Below, in pieces: positions 13,651 to 20,982 of a stretch of 21,788 nt of DNA. The stretch lies in the IMG/VR virus record IMGVR_UViG_3300024513_000094, positions 1 to 21,788 of that record. One strand, given 5' to 3'. Within the stretch, counting starts at the first letter, position 1; each line of letters opens with the position of its first letter. Made by a program: the position numbers and the translations under genes. This DNA is from a virus. The notes below the pieces were generated by a model that saw nothing but the letters and a program-made list of their open reading frames with translations, searched no databases and was not told the DNA's origin.

Positions 13651-14022
13651 TTATTTTTTGGTAACAAATGGTTCTAATACTGGAGGAGTCCAACCGAGCG
13701 GTTTAAGTACTTTTCCGTCTTCACGCTTGCGAACCTTGCCAGTTTCTTTGTCGATCTTGGCAAAGTTAGTTTTCATAACTTCTTTCCAAGCACCTTCGGC
13801 ATCTGCTCCCATACTATGTATAGCACCGATGGTAACAACCAAAATATCAATTAAGGCATCCAATTGTTCAACATCATCATTGGCGGCAACTGCAAGTTGA
13901 AGTTCTTTATATTCTTCTTCAATTAATTTTAAGTACATGTCATATTGTGAAAAGTCGTAATCATCTACGCTTTGGTCACAAGCAACCATGAATTTTTCTT
14001 GATCTCGAAATGGGTTTGTCAT
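13651..14022 (-). CDS. MazG-like / phosphoribosyl-ATP pyrophosphohydrolase-like protein
   Basis: At 123 aa it belongs to the all-alpha NTP pyrophosphohydrolase superfamily. LIEEEYKEL (33-41) gives the first metal-binding ExxE-type helix, and EQLDALIDILVV (52-63) the D-x-x-x-D helix. The C-terminal part, KTNFAKIDKETGKVRKREDGKV followed by KPLGWTPP, is typical of the phage members. These enzymes hydrolyse nucleoside triphosphates to monophosphates plus pyrophosphate; in cyanophages the MazG-type protein has been linked to host nucleotide or alarmone control, though the substrate here is open. The start overlaps the stop of the GroES-like gene (ATGA). Confidence 0.85.
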   Translation of the reverse strand: MTNPFRDQEKFMVACDQSVDDYDFSQYDMYLKLIEEEYKELQLAVAANDDVEQLDALIDILVVTIGAIHSMGADAEGAWKEVMKTNFAKIDKETGKVRKREDGKVLKPLGWTPPVLEPFVTKK

Positions 14023-14363
14023 AGGTGTCCAATAATCATGTCTTTAGGTTCTTCGTCGTCCCACATCATAACTGCTTCGTTATCAATCATACGAATAGTA
14101 ATTTCTTCACCGCTTTCATTTTCGTACTTGATACCTCTAGTCCATCGTCCGTGTTCAACTAATATCCAATCACCGACTCCGTATTCTTCATCGTGTTCTG
14201 GACCAACAGCAAATACCTTAGCCCATCTTGGATGGATGCCGCGATCCTTGCCGTCATCGCTTTGAATGATGATACCGCTTTGCGTTTTAGTATCACCGAA
14301 ATCCATATCTGTTACAATGACTTTGTCATGTAACGGTCTAATGGTTCCTTTAACTACCGCCAT
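14019..14363 (-). CDS. GroES-like cochaperonin (T4 gp31-type role)
   Basis: This 114-aa protein opens with TIRPLHDKVIVTDMDFG (7-23), nearly the GroES signature. Next comes a short mobile-loop-like stretch TKTQSGIII (25-33), then AKVFAVGPEHDEEYGVGDWILVEHG (48-72), which matches the GroES barrel core. T4 gp31 replaces GroES so that GroEL can enclose the major capsid protein; a similar role is inferred here. No GroEL is encoded in the window. The mobile loop carries an SGIII hydrophobic tip suited to GroEL binding. AAGGAA lies upstream of the ATG, 3 nt after the previous stop. A late-type promoter upstream fits a need during capsid building. Confidence 0.85.
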   Translation of the reverse strand: MAVVKGTIRPLHDKVIVTDMDFGDTKTQSGIIIQSDDGKDRGIHPRWAKVFAVGPEHDEEYGVGDWILVEHGRWTRGIKYENESGEEITIRMIDNEAVMMWDDEEPKDMIIGHL

Positions 14364-14366
14364 TTA

Positions 14367-14591
14367 TTATTCCTTTTCTTGTGGTAATTCGGATTGTTCG
14401 TAAAAGTCTTTTAGAATATCTTCACGTTTGCGAAGAATTTGACCACCAGGTCCTAGTTCGTCTCCGCGGGCATTAACACGAGCATTACCTACTGCTGGAG
14501 TTAATTCGTTGCGTTGACGCAATAGATCCATATCTACAGTTCTACCGTTGGCTGTACGATAAACTTTCTTTGGTGCTGGTTTCATGGGCAT
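14367..14591 (-). CDS. conserved small phage protein (74 aa, NARGDELGPGG)
   Basis: No known function. The protein is basic at its N-terminus (MPMKPAPKKVYRTANGR), then has LTPAVGNARVNARGDELGPGG (30-50) and a charged helix to the end. The same ARGDELGPGG pattern occurs in small proteins of T4-like cyanophages as I recall. The ATG at 14591 has TAAGGAGGAC, a near-perfect ribosome site. It is the first gene behind the late-like promoter at 14615 and precedes the GroES-like gene, so a virion or head-assembly role is plausible but only inferred. Confidence 0.75.
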   Translation of the reverse strand: MPMKPAPKKVYRTANGRTVDMDLLRQRNELTPAVGNARVNARGDELGPGGQILRKREDILKDFYEQSELPQEKE

Positions 14592-14614
14592 TTTAATGTC
14601 CTCCTTAATATATG

Positions 14615-14622
14615 TACTTATC
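14615..14622 (-). promoter_or_regulatory. late-like promoter variant (GATAAGTA)
   Basis: GATAAGTA differs by one base from the GATAAATA motif of the other late promoters. It sits 23 nt before the ATG at 14591, the same distance as at 10872 and 15972. It overlaps the stop of the DnaE-like gene. Confidence 0.5.
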
Positions 14623-15124
14623 TCAGGAATTCGCGCCAGTCTAAATTATATTTCAAACTGTCAATTTTATGTACACCAATTAAGTATAGTACATAACTGG
14701 CTACGCTACTTCCTCTTCCTACACCCCAAACTATACCTTCCTTACGACAAGTATCTACAAAGTATTTTAGCCAGCGTAGTAGATCCAGCATATTTCTTTC
14801 TCTATACTCTTGTAATTCTTCTATTAGTCTTTGGTAGTTTTCTTTAGGACATTCGTTAACAAGGAACCCTTCAATGTCCATTTGTTTGTATTCCTCAGGC
14901 ATATTCCAATTACTCTGCATTAAGGAATCAAACTCTGTTTTAGAAAGTTGTGGTTCTTGATATTCTCGTATTTTTACAGATTCAGTATGTAGATTAAACT
15001 GCTTAACGTCTGTATCGTCAGGCTCTGCCAAAATATTAGGCAAGACATCCAATTTACCTTGGTAAATTAAATCAAAGATGTCTTTGGCTGAATATACTGG
15101 AATACCTAAATTATCAATCCTCAT
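14618..15124 (-). CDS. small DnaE-like protein (DNA polymerase III alpha palm fragment)
   Basis: At 168 aa the C-terminal part, IVWGVGRGSSVASYVLYLIG followed by IDSLKYNLDWREFL, closely matches the GRGSxxGS nucleotide-binding loop and following helix of bacterial DNA polymerase III alpha. The catalytic aspartates of DnaE lie beyond this region and are absent. The N-terminal part (1-110) is different and helical. Cyanophage relatives carry a protein of the same length, so it is likely a complete phage protein rather than a broken gene; function unknown. The ATG at 15124 has no ribosome site. TAAAAT ends 6 nt before it, so the transcript is predicted to start on the ATG. The stop overlaps a late-like promoter. 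Confidence 0.8.
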   Translation of the reverse strand: MRIDNLGIPVYSAKDIFDLIYQGKLDVLPNILAEPDDTDVKQFNLHTESVKIREYQEPQLSKTEFDSLMQSNWNMPEEYKQMDIEGFLVNECPKENYQRLIEELQEYRERNMLDLLRWLKYFVDTCRKEGIVWGVGRGSSVASYVLYLIGVHKIDSLKYNLDWREFLR

Positions 15125-15130
15125 GCAAGT

Positions 15131-15159
15131 ATTTTAACTTACATTAATGAGGCTGTCAA
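15131..15159 (-). promoter_or_regulatory. sigma70-type promoter with predicted leaderless start for the DnaE-like gene
   Basis: TTGACA (15159-15154), exactly 17 nt, then TAAAAT (15136-15131) on the minus strand. The -10 box ends 6 nt before the ATG at 15124. The promoter lies within the 3' end of the 77-aa gene, whose TAA is in the -10 box. Confidence 0.72.
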
Positions 15160-15367
15160 GATCTGTGTCTCGTTTTTGGTATTGTTCTTCCCAGAGTTTT
15201 TGTCTGCGAATGTTTAGTTCTGCTTTATACATGTCCAACAACATAATAATCTGCTGTTGAACTCCAGAGTTACTAGCGGCCATGAAATATCTTCTACTAA
15301 GATCTTGGATCTTAGTTTCAAGTTCCACATCCTTTAGTTTGGAAAAATCTTCTGCTAGTGGGTGCAT
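15134..15367 (-). CDS. conserved small phage protein (77 aa)
   Basis: Function unknown. MHPLAEDFSKLKDVELETKI (1-20) and YKAELNIRRQKLWEE (about 48-62) are helical and charged. The pattern is shared with a conserved small protein of T4-like cyanophages as I recall. The ATG shares its A with the stop of the structural gene upstream (TAATG), so translation is coupled. It has no membrane or metal motif. Its 3' end contains the promoter of the next gene. Confidence 0.75.
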   Translation of the reverse strand: MHPLAEDFSKLKDVELETKIQDLSRRYFMAASNSGVQQQIIMLLDMYKAELNIRRQKLWEEQYQKRDTDLDSLINVS

Positions 15368-15948
15368 TATAGTGCTGTAAAGTTACCTAAGTATCTTCCA
15401 AATACGTTTACGCCACCATCGTAAGTCCAGAATTCAAAAATCTTTGGACTTGTCGAACTAGTAACGCTTTGTGTACCGGGCCATCCTGATTCTACATAGA
15501 AGTCACCAATGGATTCTGTGTTAAAGGAAAAGAATTGTTCTGTACCATTTCCATATAAATGAACTCTAATAACAGCCAATGTTCCGCTTGCTGGTAAGTC
15601 AGAGAATGTAAGTTCTAAAGGACTTCCTGCGTCAGGATCTGTTGCAGCCAATGTGTACACATGATATGCTCCGCTGGTAAAACTTACGTTTTGACTAGCA
15701 ACAATGTTGCCACCTGCATTAAATTCGAAACTGGCACCTTTTAGGTTTGCATTAGCAATGGTGTTTCCGCTAAGATCTGTTTCTGGACTAGAAATGTCTA
15801 GTCTAGATGCTTGTAAATCTTGAATGTCAGACTTGGCCTGAATTAGCGTATCTTTAATTGCTGAGAAGTTATCACGGAAGCCTTGGCTTTCGTTGTCTAC
15901 GCCCGCTACTGGGAACGCTTCATCTATTTGGGTCTCGCGGTATGTCAT
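15367..15948 (-). CDS. short tail-fibre/structural protein
   Basis: At 193 aa the start (residues 7-34, with VDNESQGFRDNFSAIKD) is an attachment-type segment typical of fibre-related proteins of T4-like aquatic phages, followed by a short coiled coil (33-50). The C-terminal 130 residues are Ser/Thr/Gly-rich beta sequence ending FGRYLGNFTAL, as in small receptor-binding or baseplate-edge proteins. There is no enzyme motif. It lies 23 nt downstream of the late promoter at 15972 and next to the large Ig-repeat protein, which supports a virion role. Confidence 0.75.
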   Translation of the reverse strand: MTYRETQIDEAFPVAGVDNESQGFRDNFSAIKDTLIQAKSDIQDLQASRLDISSPETDLSGNTIANANLKGASFEFNAGGNIVASQNVSFTSGAYHVYTLAATDPDAGSPLELTFSDLPASGTLAVIRVHLYGNGTEQFFSFNTESIGDFYVESGWPGTQSVTSSTSPKIFEFWTYDGGVNVFGRYLGNFTAL

Positions 15949-15971
15949 TTTACTGGGTATCCTTTATTTGA

Positions 15972-15979
15972 TATTTATC
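15972..15979 (-). promoter_or_regulatory. T4-type late promoter (GATAAATA)
   Basis: GATAAATA on the minus strand lies 23 nt before the ATG at 15948 and overlaps the last codon of the 1040-aa gene. Same motif and spacing as at 10872. Confidence 0.68.
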
Positions 15980-18900
15980 ATATGTTATAACGTGCATCGG
16001 AGAATTTTAGGTATTTTTCCTGCACATCGTTGATGTCAGAATCTATGATAAATCTGTCAATTTCAAAATCTAACTGATTAAAATCAAAGTTTCTGTTAAT
16101 AATGTTGTCTAAAATATACTGTCCCTCGCCAGGTTTACAGTAGCATAGAGGTACTGCTTTAACAAATCCTGTAGCCGCAGTTCTAGCATCCTGTGGAGTA
16201 GTCATCCAAAGTGGCAGGAATTCATTTTCAGTTAATCCTACTTCTGAGATATTTGCTCTAACATTTTTAATACTGCTAGGGTAAACATATTCTGTATCAT
16301 TGCCACTGACCATAACATTTGCTGTATCGATAGTCACAGGTGTCGACATAGGACTAAATCTGTCAAATGCTTGTTCATTTAGTTTGCCATTAATGTATGT
16401 ACTTCCGTAGGTAACAGTTCCGTTACCGTCAACAGTTCCTAGGGAACCGTCCACTGGATTACGTCTTGCTTGATTAATTTTTGTTGGGCTGTTTACACCT
16501 CTGTCCAACTTAATTCTGCTGGCCGCAGATTTATTAGCAATTTCATAATCATCTAATATTTCAAGATAAATCACTTCATAGACAATGTCGTTAGTGCCCT
16601 GTACTTTAGCAATGGCCTTTTTAAGATTACCAATTCTGTAACGTTTACGTCGAATGTTCTTTGATATGGCAGCAATATATTCTGGCATTGCTTTACTCTC
16701 AATTCCAGCATAGATTAACATTTTTAATTCTGTCTGTAATCCGTAATTAGGATCGCCTAAGCGATAAATTTTTTCTGGAGTAAACACAGTTGTGTCATTG
16801 ATAAAGTTATAAAACAATTCTCTCTTTGATTGTTTAGGCAAAGGTTTGGTATAGATATTACTATACAGAGTTAGTGTACCTTCGCTGATTGTAATTATAA
16901 ATTCTTTACTTACTGAACTATATCTAAATTGATCCTGTGCATTAACAACAAATCTATAAGAACGATCTACGGTTAATAAGTCACCGTCGAATGTGGTATC
17001 GCCACCGTCGAATAATGTAAATCCTGAAATGCTGTTAGCACGGAACTGATTAATTTTTCCTTCAATAATACCAGATGATTTTAATGTAAGTCCTTCAGGC
17101 AATCTTCCGTCTACTAATGTGTATCTTAATTTAGCATTAGGCACGGTTGTAGTTGCTTCCACATAAAAGTTACTTGGGAAACTTGGTTTAATTGATCCTA
17201 GTATTCTATCTGTTGTAAATTGAATTACAGAATCTACTTCGCCTAAGATAGCAATAGTAAATGTCTTCGGAGCAATCTGTGTTGAAAACTCACTAACTGA
17301 TTGGTTATATGTTTTTCTAATAATTAATCCGTCTGTTACATTAGTTAATAATGCATCGGATAGTTTAAGTGTAGCCATTGTTCCGCCTAGCACAGTATTA
17401 CTAATATATTCAGTCATAGTATAGATACTAGGACCAATACGGATAACGTCTCCTATTAGTAAGCCAACATCTTCTTCTGGTAAAGGCAGTATCTTTAAGA
17501 AAGTTTGACCAATAGGTGCATCGTCTGCTACTACAATAGCGACTTCAACTTCTGTTAAATTTTCTTTGTCGTACTTAATGGCATTAACTGTAAATTTAAA
17601 CTCTTTAGTAATTGCTGGCTGATACGGTGCAAATCCAAATACTTCAGCAGTATCGGAATCAATATATAAGCCGTCAGGCAATACGCTTGGAGTCAAATCG
17701 TCATTGAGTGCGGCTAATTCATATCTTACAGGACCAACTTCTGGATTAGGATCGAAAACATCCAATAAAATAGTTACATAATTGTTGGCTCTTCTTAGGC
17801 CAAGGTTGGCGGCACTTAACCATATTGGTGCTCTTAAGTATGTAGAGTCTGCCGTGTAAGCACCGTTACCAACTTGTAAAAGTGTATTGTCGGTTCTTAA
17901 GAAGTCATCGCCTACTACATAAATTCTAAATCTTCTTCTAGCAACAGATTCACCATCGCTGACTGTAACAATAAATTCGTAATTTCGATTTAGTTTTCTA
18001 GGAGTAACAACATTTAAATAATCTTCTTCTCCTATGTTAGGACGCTTACCAAAGTCATAGGCATAGGCATCATACAAGTTTGTATCATAGAATCCTGTAC
18101 GTGCTGTTACGTCTAGGGCAAGGATAGGATCGATAATACCAGTAATTCTTCCTGTGCTACTCATAGACAGACCTGGGGGAAGTTCTCCATCGCCGTCACC
18201 GATAAAATATTCCAAAGTATCTGTTGATGACAAATCTGTATCTGTTGCTTCTAATTGAAAATCTACAGGTGTATTATCTAACACAAATGTTAACGGATCT
18301 TTAATTAATGTAACAGTACCAGAAACAGTTTGTGAACCTAGGTCGCCACCAAGTTTATTAAAGGTAATTGTAGTAGAAATTCTTGTTAGATATTCTTCGT
18401 ACTGTTCTCCGTCTAAAGGCAATGGTTGTAGCACTTCTACATTGGCAGCGTTGAATGCCGCAACGTTGGTAGCAATAGTTACAATATTTCCAAATACAAA
18501 GTTGTGAGCGGATGCAGTAGTTATAGTAACAAGGTTACTTTGACGTTTGGCGCTAACAACTGCCGACACCCTAGTTGTGACTGGACCGACTGGTAGTAAT
18601 CCGGTATCTTCTGTGAAAACTTGATAATATGTACTGTTTGGAGGAGTCACTCCTGAAACAGTAGTTGTAGTTCTGTATAGTGTACTTTCGTTAGACACAG
18701 TATGTCTAATAACAGTATCTGGGATATAAGTTGCTTCTGGATCAAAATCGTAGATTTGAATGTCTGGATTTGGACCAGGAGTGATCCATACAGGTGCGTC
18801 TGGACCTGCAATGGTCATTGTAAATGTTCTGTCGGAAATTTCTGTACCGTTAGATGCACGGATTACAAATGTAGATGTTGTGTTAGTAGAAACTTCTAAA

Positions 18901-19100
18901 GGAGAGCCCTTGATAACCCAAGTGCTTAAATTTGTATCGTAGGCGACTCGTAGCCCGCTGGGCAAATTGCCTGCGATAACTGAAAATGTTACTCCGGTTA
19001 AGTCTGCGCTTGGAATTATAGGCAGAGGTATAGTCTGGGTCTGTCGTTCGTTGTAAGTATTAAAACTGTATCCAGACGGTTGATTCCATATATTAAGCAT
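15978..19100 (-). CDS. large virion structural protein with Ig-like (He_PIG) repeats
   Basis: At 1040 aa it has four copies of the He_PIG/cadherin-like Ig signature LPxGL followed by a short strand and turn: LPSGL (46-50), LPPGLSMSSTGRITG (307-321), LPDGL (474-478) and LPEGLTLKSSGIIEG (667-681). Between them are Thr/Val-rich beta domains. From about 730 the sequence changes to a basic helical region (AISKNIRRKRYRIGNLKKAIAK) and a C-terminal domain ending FSDARYNI. It probably belongs to the tail, baseplate or fibre base, with Ig domains for weak surface binding. GGGGATTA precedes the ATG. Late promoter at 19120. Exact virion location unknown. Confidence 0.8.
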   Translation of the reverse strand: MLNIWNQPSGYSFNTYNERQTQTIPLPIIPSADLTGVTFSVIAGNLPSGLRVAYDTNLSTWVIKGSPLEVSTNTTSTFVIRASNGTEISDRTFTMTIAGPDAPVWITPGPNPDIQIYDFDPEATYIPDTVIRHTVSNESTLYRTTTTVSGVTPPNSTYYQVFTEDTGLLPVGPVTTRVSAVVSAKRQSNLVTITTASAHNFVFGNIVTIATNVAAFNAANVEVLQPLPLDGEQYEEYLTRISTTITFNKLGGDLGSQTVSGTVTLIKDPLTFVLDNTPVDFQLEATDTDLSSTDTLEYFIGDGDGELPPGLSMSSTGRITGIIDPILALDVTARTGFYDTNLYDAYAYDFGKRPNIGEEDYLNVVTPRKLNRNYEFIVTVSDGESVARRRFRIYVVGDDFLRTDNTLLQVGNGAYTADSTYLRAPIWLSAANLGLRRANNYVTILLDVFDPNPEVGPVRYELAALNDDLTPSVLPDGLYIDSDTAEVFGFAPYQPAITKEFKFTVNAIKYDKENLTEVEVAIVVADDAPIGQTFLKILPLPEEDVGLLIGDVIRIGPSIYTMTEYISNTVLGGTMATLKLSDALLTNVTDGLIIRKTYNQSVSEFSTQIAPKTFTIAILGEVDSVIQFTTDRILGSIKPSFPSNFYVEATTTVPNAKLRYTLVDGRLPEGLTLKSSGIIEGKINQFRANSISGFTLFDGGDTTFDGDLLTVDRSYRFVVNAQDQFRYSSVSKEFIITISEGTLTLYSNIYTKPLPKQSKRELFYNFINDTTVFTPEKIYRLGDPNYGLQTELKMLIYAGIESKAMPEYIAAISKNIRRKRYRIGNLKKAIAKVQGTNDIVYEVIYLEILDDYEIANKSAASRIKLDRGVNSPTKINQARRNPVDGSLGTVDGNGTVTYGSTYINGKLNEQAFDRFSPMSTPVTIDTANVMVSGNDTEYVYPSSIKNVRANISEVGLTENEFLPLWMTTPQDARTAATGFVKAVPLCYCKPGEGQYILDNIINRNFDFNQLDFEIDRFIIDSDINDVQEKYLKFSDARYNI

Positions 19101-19119
19101 TGTTTAATCCCCGATACTG

Positions 19120-19127
19120 TATTTATC
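19120..19127 (-). promoter_or_regulatory. T4-type late promoter (GATAAATA)
   Basis: GATAAATACAGTAT on the minus strand lies 19 nt before the ATG at 19100, in the 48-nt gap after the tail-fibre gene that ends at 19149. Matches the T4 late consensus except for the first base. Confidence 0.7.
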
Positions 19128-19148
19128 GGTACCGGGAAATTAAATTTA

Positions 19149-20378
19149 TTACCAAGTACCGCCAGTAAATGCTACTCTGACCCAAATATCGGCTGCGCCG
19201 GTTGTATAATCTGCAATACAGCGATAAATGTACGAATTTGTAATAATAACAGTTCCGGCAGCATCTCCAGATGCGCCCTTAGATGAAGTAGGTGCAGTGG
19301 CTGTACTTAATATTAAAGAATCGTTAAGTACAAAATTTCCGCTTACTAGTACACCGTCTCCGTCAAAACTTAGGGGAATTAGGTCATATGAGCTGGTTCC
19401 AGTATTGTAAACTTTAAAGTTTAAACCAGGACTTAGTGCAGGAATTAAGTTGGACTGTGTATATGCTTCTAACTTAACTAACTGCTCAGTTGTTGTACCG
19501 TTGTTTACTTTAAACTCCATAGCAGAGCCAGATCCTAGCAAATCTAATGCGCGACCATTAATTTCTAATGCTATAGGACGAGCGCCTGAAGTTGAAGTAT
19601 CAGTAACCTTTAATAATGTAGGGCTACCAGCAGTTGCATTAAACGTACCGACGCCAGTAACTGTTACATTTCCAAATGTAGAAGCACCTGTTACATCGAT
19701 ACCGTTTGAAAAATTAGTGTTAGGAGTTACAGTTAAATCCCCAGAAGTAGTAGTAATGGAACTTGTAACAACACCACCAGTAAAACTAGAACCAGTAATA
19801 GCGCCGCTAACAGCAAGACTAGTCAGCGTACCAACGCTGGTAATGTTTGTCTGTGCGGCAGTTAATACTGTTCCTGTTAAATTGCCTGATACATTACCAG
19901 TTACATTGCCTGATACATTACCAGTTACATTGCCTGTAAACGTACCTTTAACAACTTCTGCTGGAATTCTTCCGTTACCCGAATCAACAAGGAGAGTTGA
20001 GTCGCTTGCAAATACATTACCTTCAAGCCACCCATTAAAACCATTAGCATTAACTAGACCAGTAACATTCACGTTACCAACATAAGGAGTAGATGTTAAG
20101 TTAACAGCGGCACTAAAACTACCAATATTGTTGCCATCGTCAACATATGAAAAGTTTATATTTGTGTGTGTACCTGTTGCAAATACTGCCGCAACTGCAT
20201 CTCTTGCGTTTTCGTCTGAAAACGCAGTTACTGATTTGCCACCGGCTGTTCCGTCGATGCCGTTGGTACTGTCGCCTACATACACTTGCTGAAGTGTTGT
20301 ATCATAAATTAGTTCGCCTTCGAGGAATTTTCTTGCGGTTCTCTCAGCGGTTGTTCCTCTACGGATTTGTAATGCCAT
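19149..20378 (-). CDS. tail-fibre protein
   Basis: At 409 aa the N-terminus MALQIRRGTTAERTARKF followed by GELIYDTTLQQVYVGD is a common phage-fibre N-terminal domain (RRGTT...GE...VGDG type) used for attachment or trimer start. The middle is made of Gly/Asn/Thr/Val-rich beta-helix-like repeats, including GNVTGNVSGNVTGNVSGN (147-170 region). The C-terminus SSKGASGDAAGTVIITNSYIY...DIWVRVAF is a frequent fibre tip. It should bind the host surface. AAGGAGAG precedes the ATG at 20378. A 24-bp DNA tandem repeat lies inside. Confidence 0.85.
   Translation of the reverse strand: MALQIRRGTTAERTARKFLEGELIYDTTLQQVYVGDSTNGIDGTAGGKSVTAFSDENARDAVAAVFATGTHTNINFSYVDDGNNIGSFSAAVNLTSTPYVGNVNVTGLVNANGFNGWLEGNVFASDSTLLVDSGNGRIPAEVVKGTFTGNVTGNVSGNVTGNVSGNLTGTVLTAAQTNITSVGTLTSLAVSGAITGSSFTGGVVTSSITTTSGDLTVTPNTNFSNGIDVTGASTFGNVTVTGVGTFNATAGSPTLLKVTDTSTSGARPIALEINGRALDLLGSGSAMEFKVNNGTTTEQLVKLEAYTQSNLIPALSPGLNFKVYNTGTSSYDLIPLSFDGDGVLVSGNFVLNDSLILSTATAPTSSKGASGDAAGTVIITNSYIYRCIADYTTGAADIWVRVAFTGGTW
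19881..19936. repeat. 24-bp tandem repeat (2.3 copies) inside the tail-fibre gene
   Basis: Two identical 24-bp units start at 19881 and 19905, with the first 8 bases of a third at 19929. In protein terms they code for alternating GNVTGNVS. The length is a multiple of 3, so gain or loss of a unit keeps the frame. Confidence 0.85.
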
Positions 20379-20390
20379 TCTATTCTCTCC

Positions 20391-20972
20391 TTATGCTATG
20401 GGTCCAGCGTCTATACTTATAGGGCTCGGGTCGGTAAACGTGCCCATGTCCGTTCCAATTTCATTTAACAAATAAGTAATTGGATCGTAGTACGTAGGTG
20501 CAATGGGTCCATAGTCAAATGTATTTACCTGTCTATCTAAAAGTGTTACATCAACAAACGGGTTTTGAGTTGCAGTTCCGCCGTTTCTAATTAAACCTAC
20601 AACATTTCCAGTTAAAGTGCCAGAAAATGTAGTGGCTGTAACAGTACTAATGTTATTAATAGCCTGCCCATTAAAGTCAACTGTAGCCGTTGGATGTAAA
20701 TCTAACTGCAACACATCTCCTACTAATTGTAATCTTAGTGGTCCTAGCGCATCTAGTTTTCTAAGTTCTAGATTGCTGTCTGCGTTCTTTTGTTTAAAAA
20801 CACCTAGTCCTGAAGTGCCTATATTTTCAGCACTAACTGGAGCATAACCGTTGTTGTACAGATATTCAAAGTTAGTTTTAACTTTTTCAAAGGCTGTACG
20901 CAGGTCGTCCCCAGTACCGTCGTTGACGACATTTCCTAGGTTAATCTCTTGTAAATCATCATATAATGCCAT
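20391..20972 (-). CDS. tail-fibre/structural protein with fibre N-terminal motif
   Basis: At 193 aa from the ATG at 20972, the N-terminus reads INLGNVVNDGTGDDLRTAFE (about 8-27), a segment widespread in fibre-linked proteins of T4-like aquatic phages and thought to link fibres to the particle. A beta-rich middle holds TFSGTLTGNVVG, like the neighbouring fibre. The frame is open to an ATG at 21008, inside the previous gene, but AAGGAAAA just before 20972 decides the start. It lies between two fibre genes; probably an adaptor or small fibre. Confidence 0.8.
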   Translation of the reverse strand: MALYDDLQEINLGNVVNDGTGDDLRTAFEKVKTNFEYLYNNGYAPVSAENIGTSGLGVFKQKNADSNLELRKLDALGPLRLQLVGDVLQLDLHPTATVDFNGQAINNISTVTATTFSGTLTGNVVGLIRNGGTATQNPFVDVTLLDRQVNTFDYGPIAPTYYDPITYLLNEIGTDMGTFTDPSPISIDAGPIA

Positions 20973-20982
20973 GTTATTTTCC

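Noticed and set aside
14645-14664. TTGACA and TATAAT-like hexamers inside the DnaE-like gene
   Set aside because: Spacing is 8 nt, too short for a promoter.
15366-15371. TATAAT overlapping the ATG of the 77-aa gene
   Set aside because: The hexamer shares bases with the start codon and has no -35 box at 17 nt; TAATG coupling explains the sequence.
15786-15803. 7-bp perfect hairpin GACTAGA-AATG-TCTAGTC
   Set aside because: It lies inside the short fibre gene with no U-run or nearby start, so it is probably chance or codon-driven.
19881-19936. CRISPR-like repeat
   Set aside because: Units are directly adjacent, without spacers, and lie in frame inside a fibre gene.
19450-20085. 211-aa plus-strand open frame over the tail-fibre gene
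   Set aside because: Repetitive Pro/Leu/Val/Thr-rich antisense shadow of Gly/Asn/Thr repeats.
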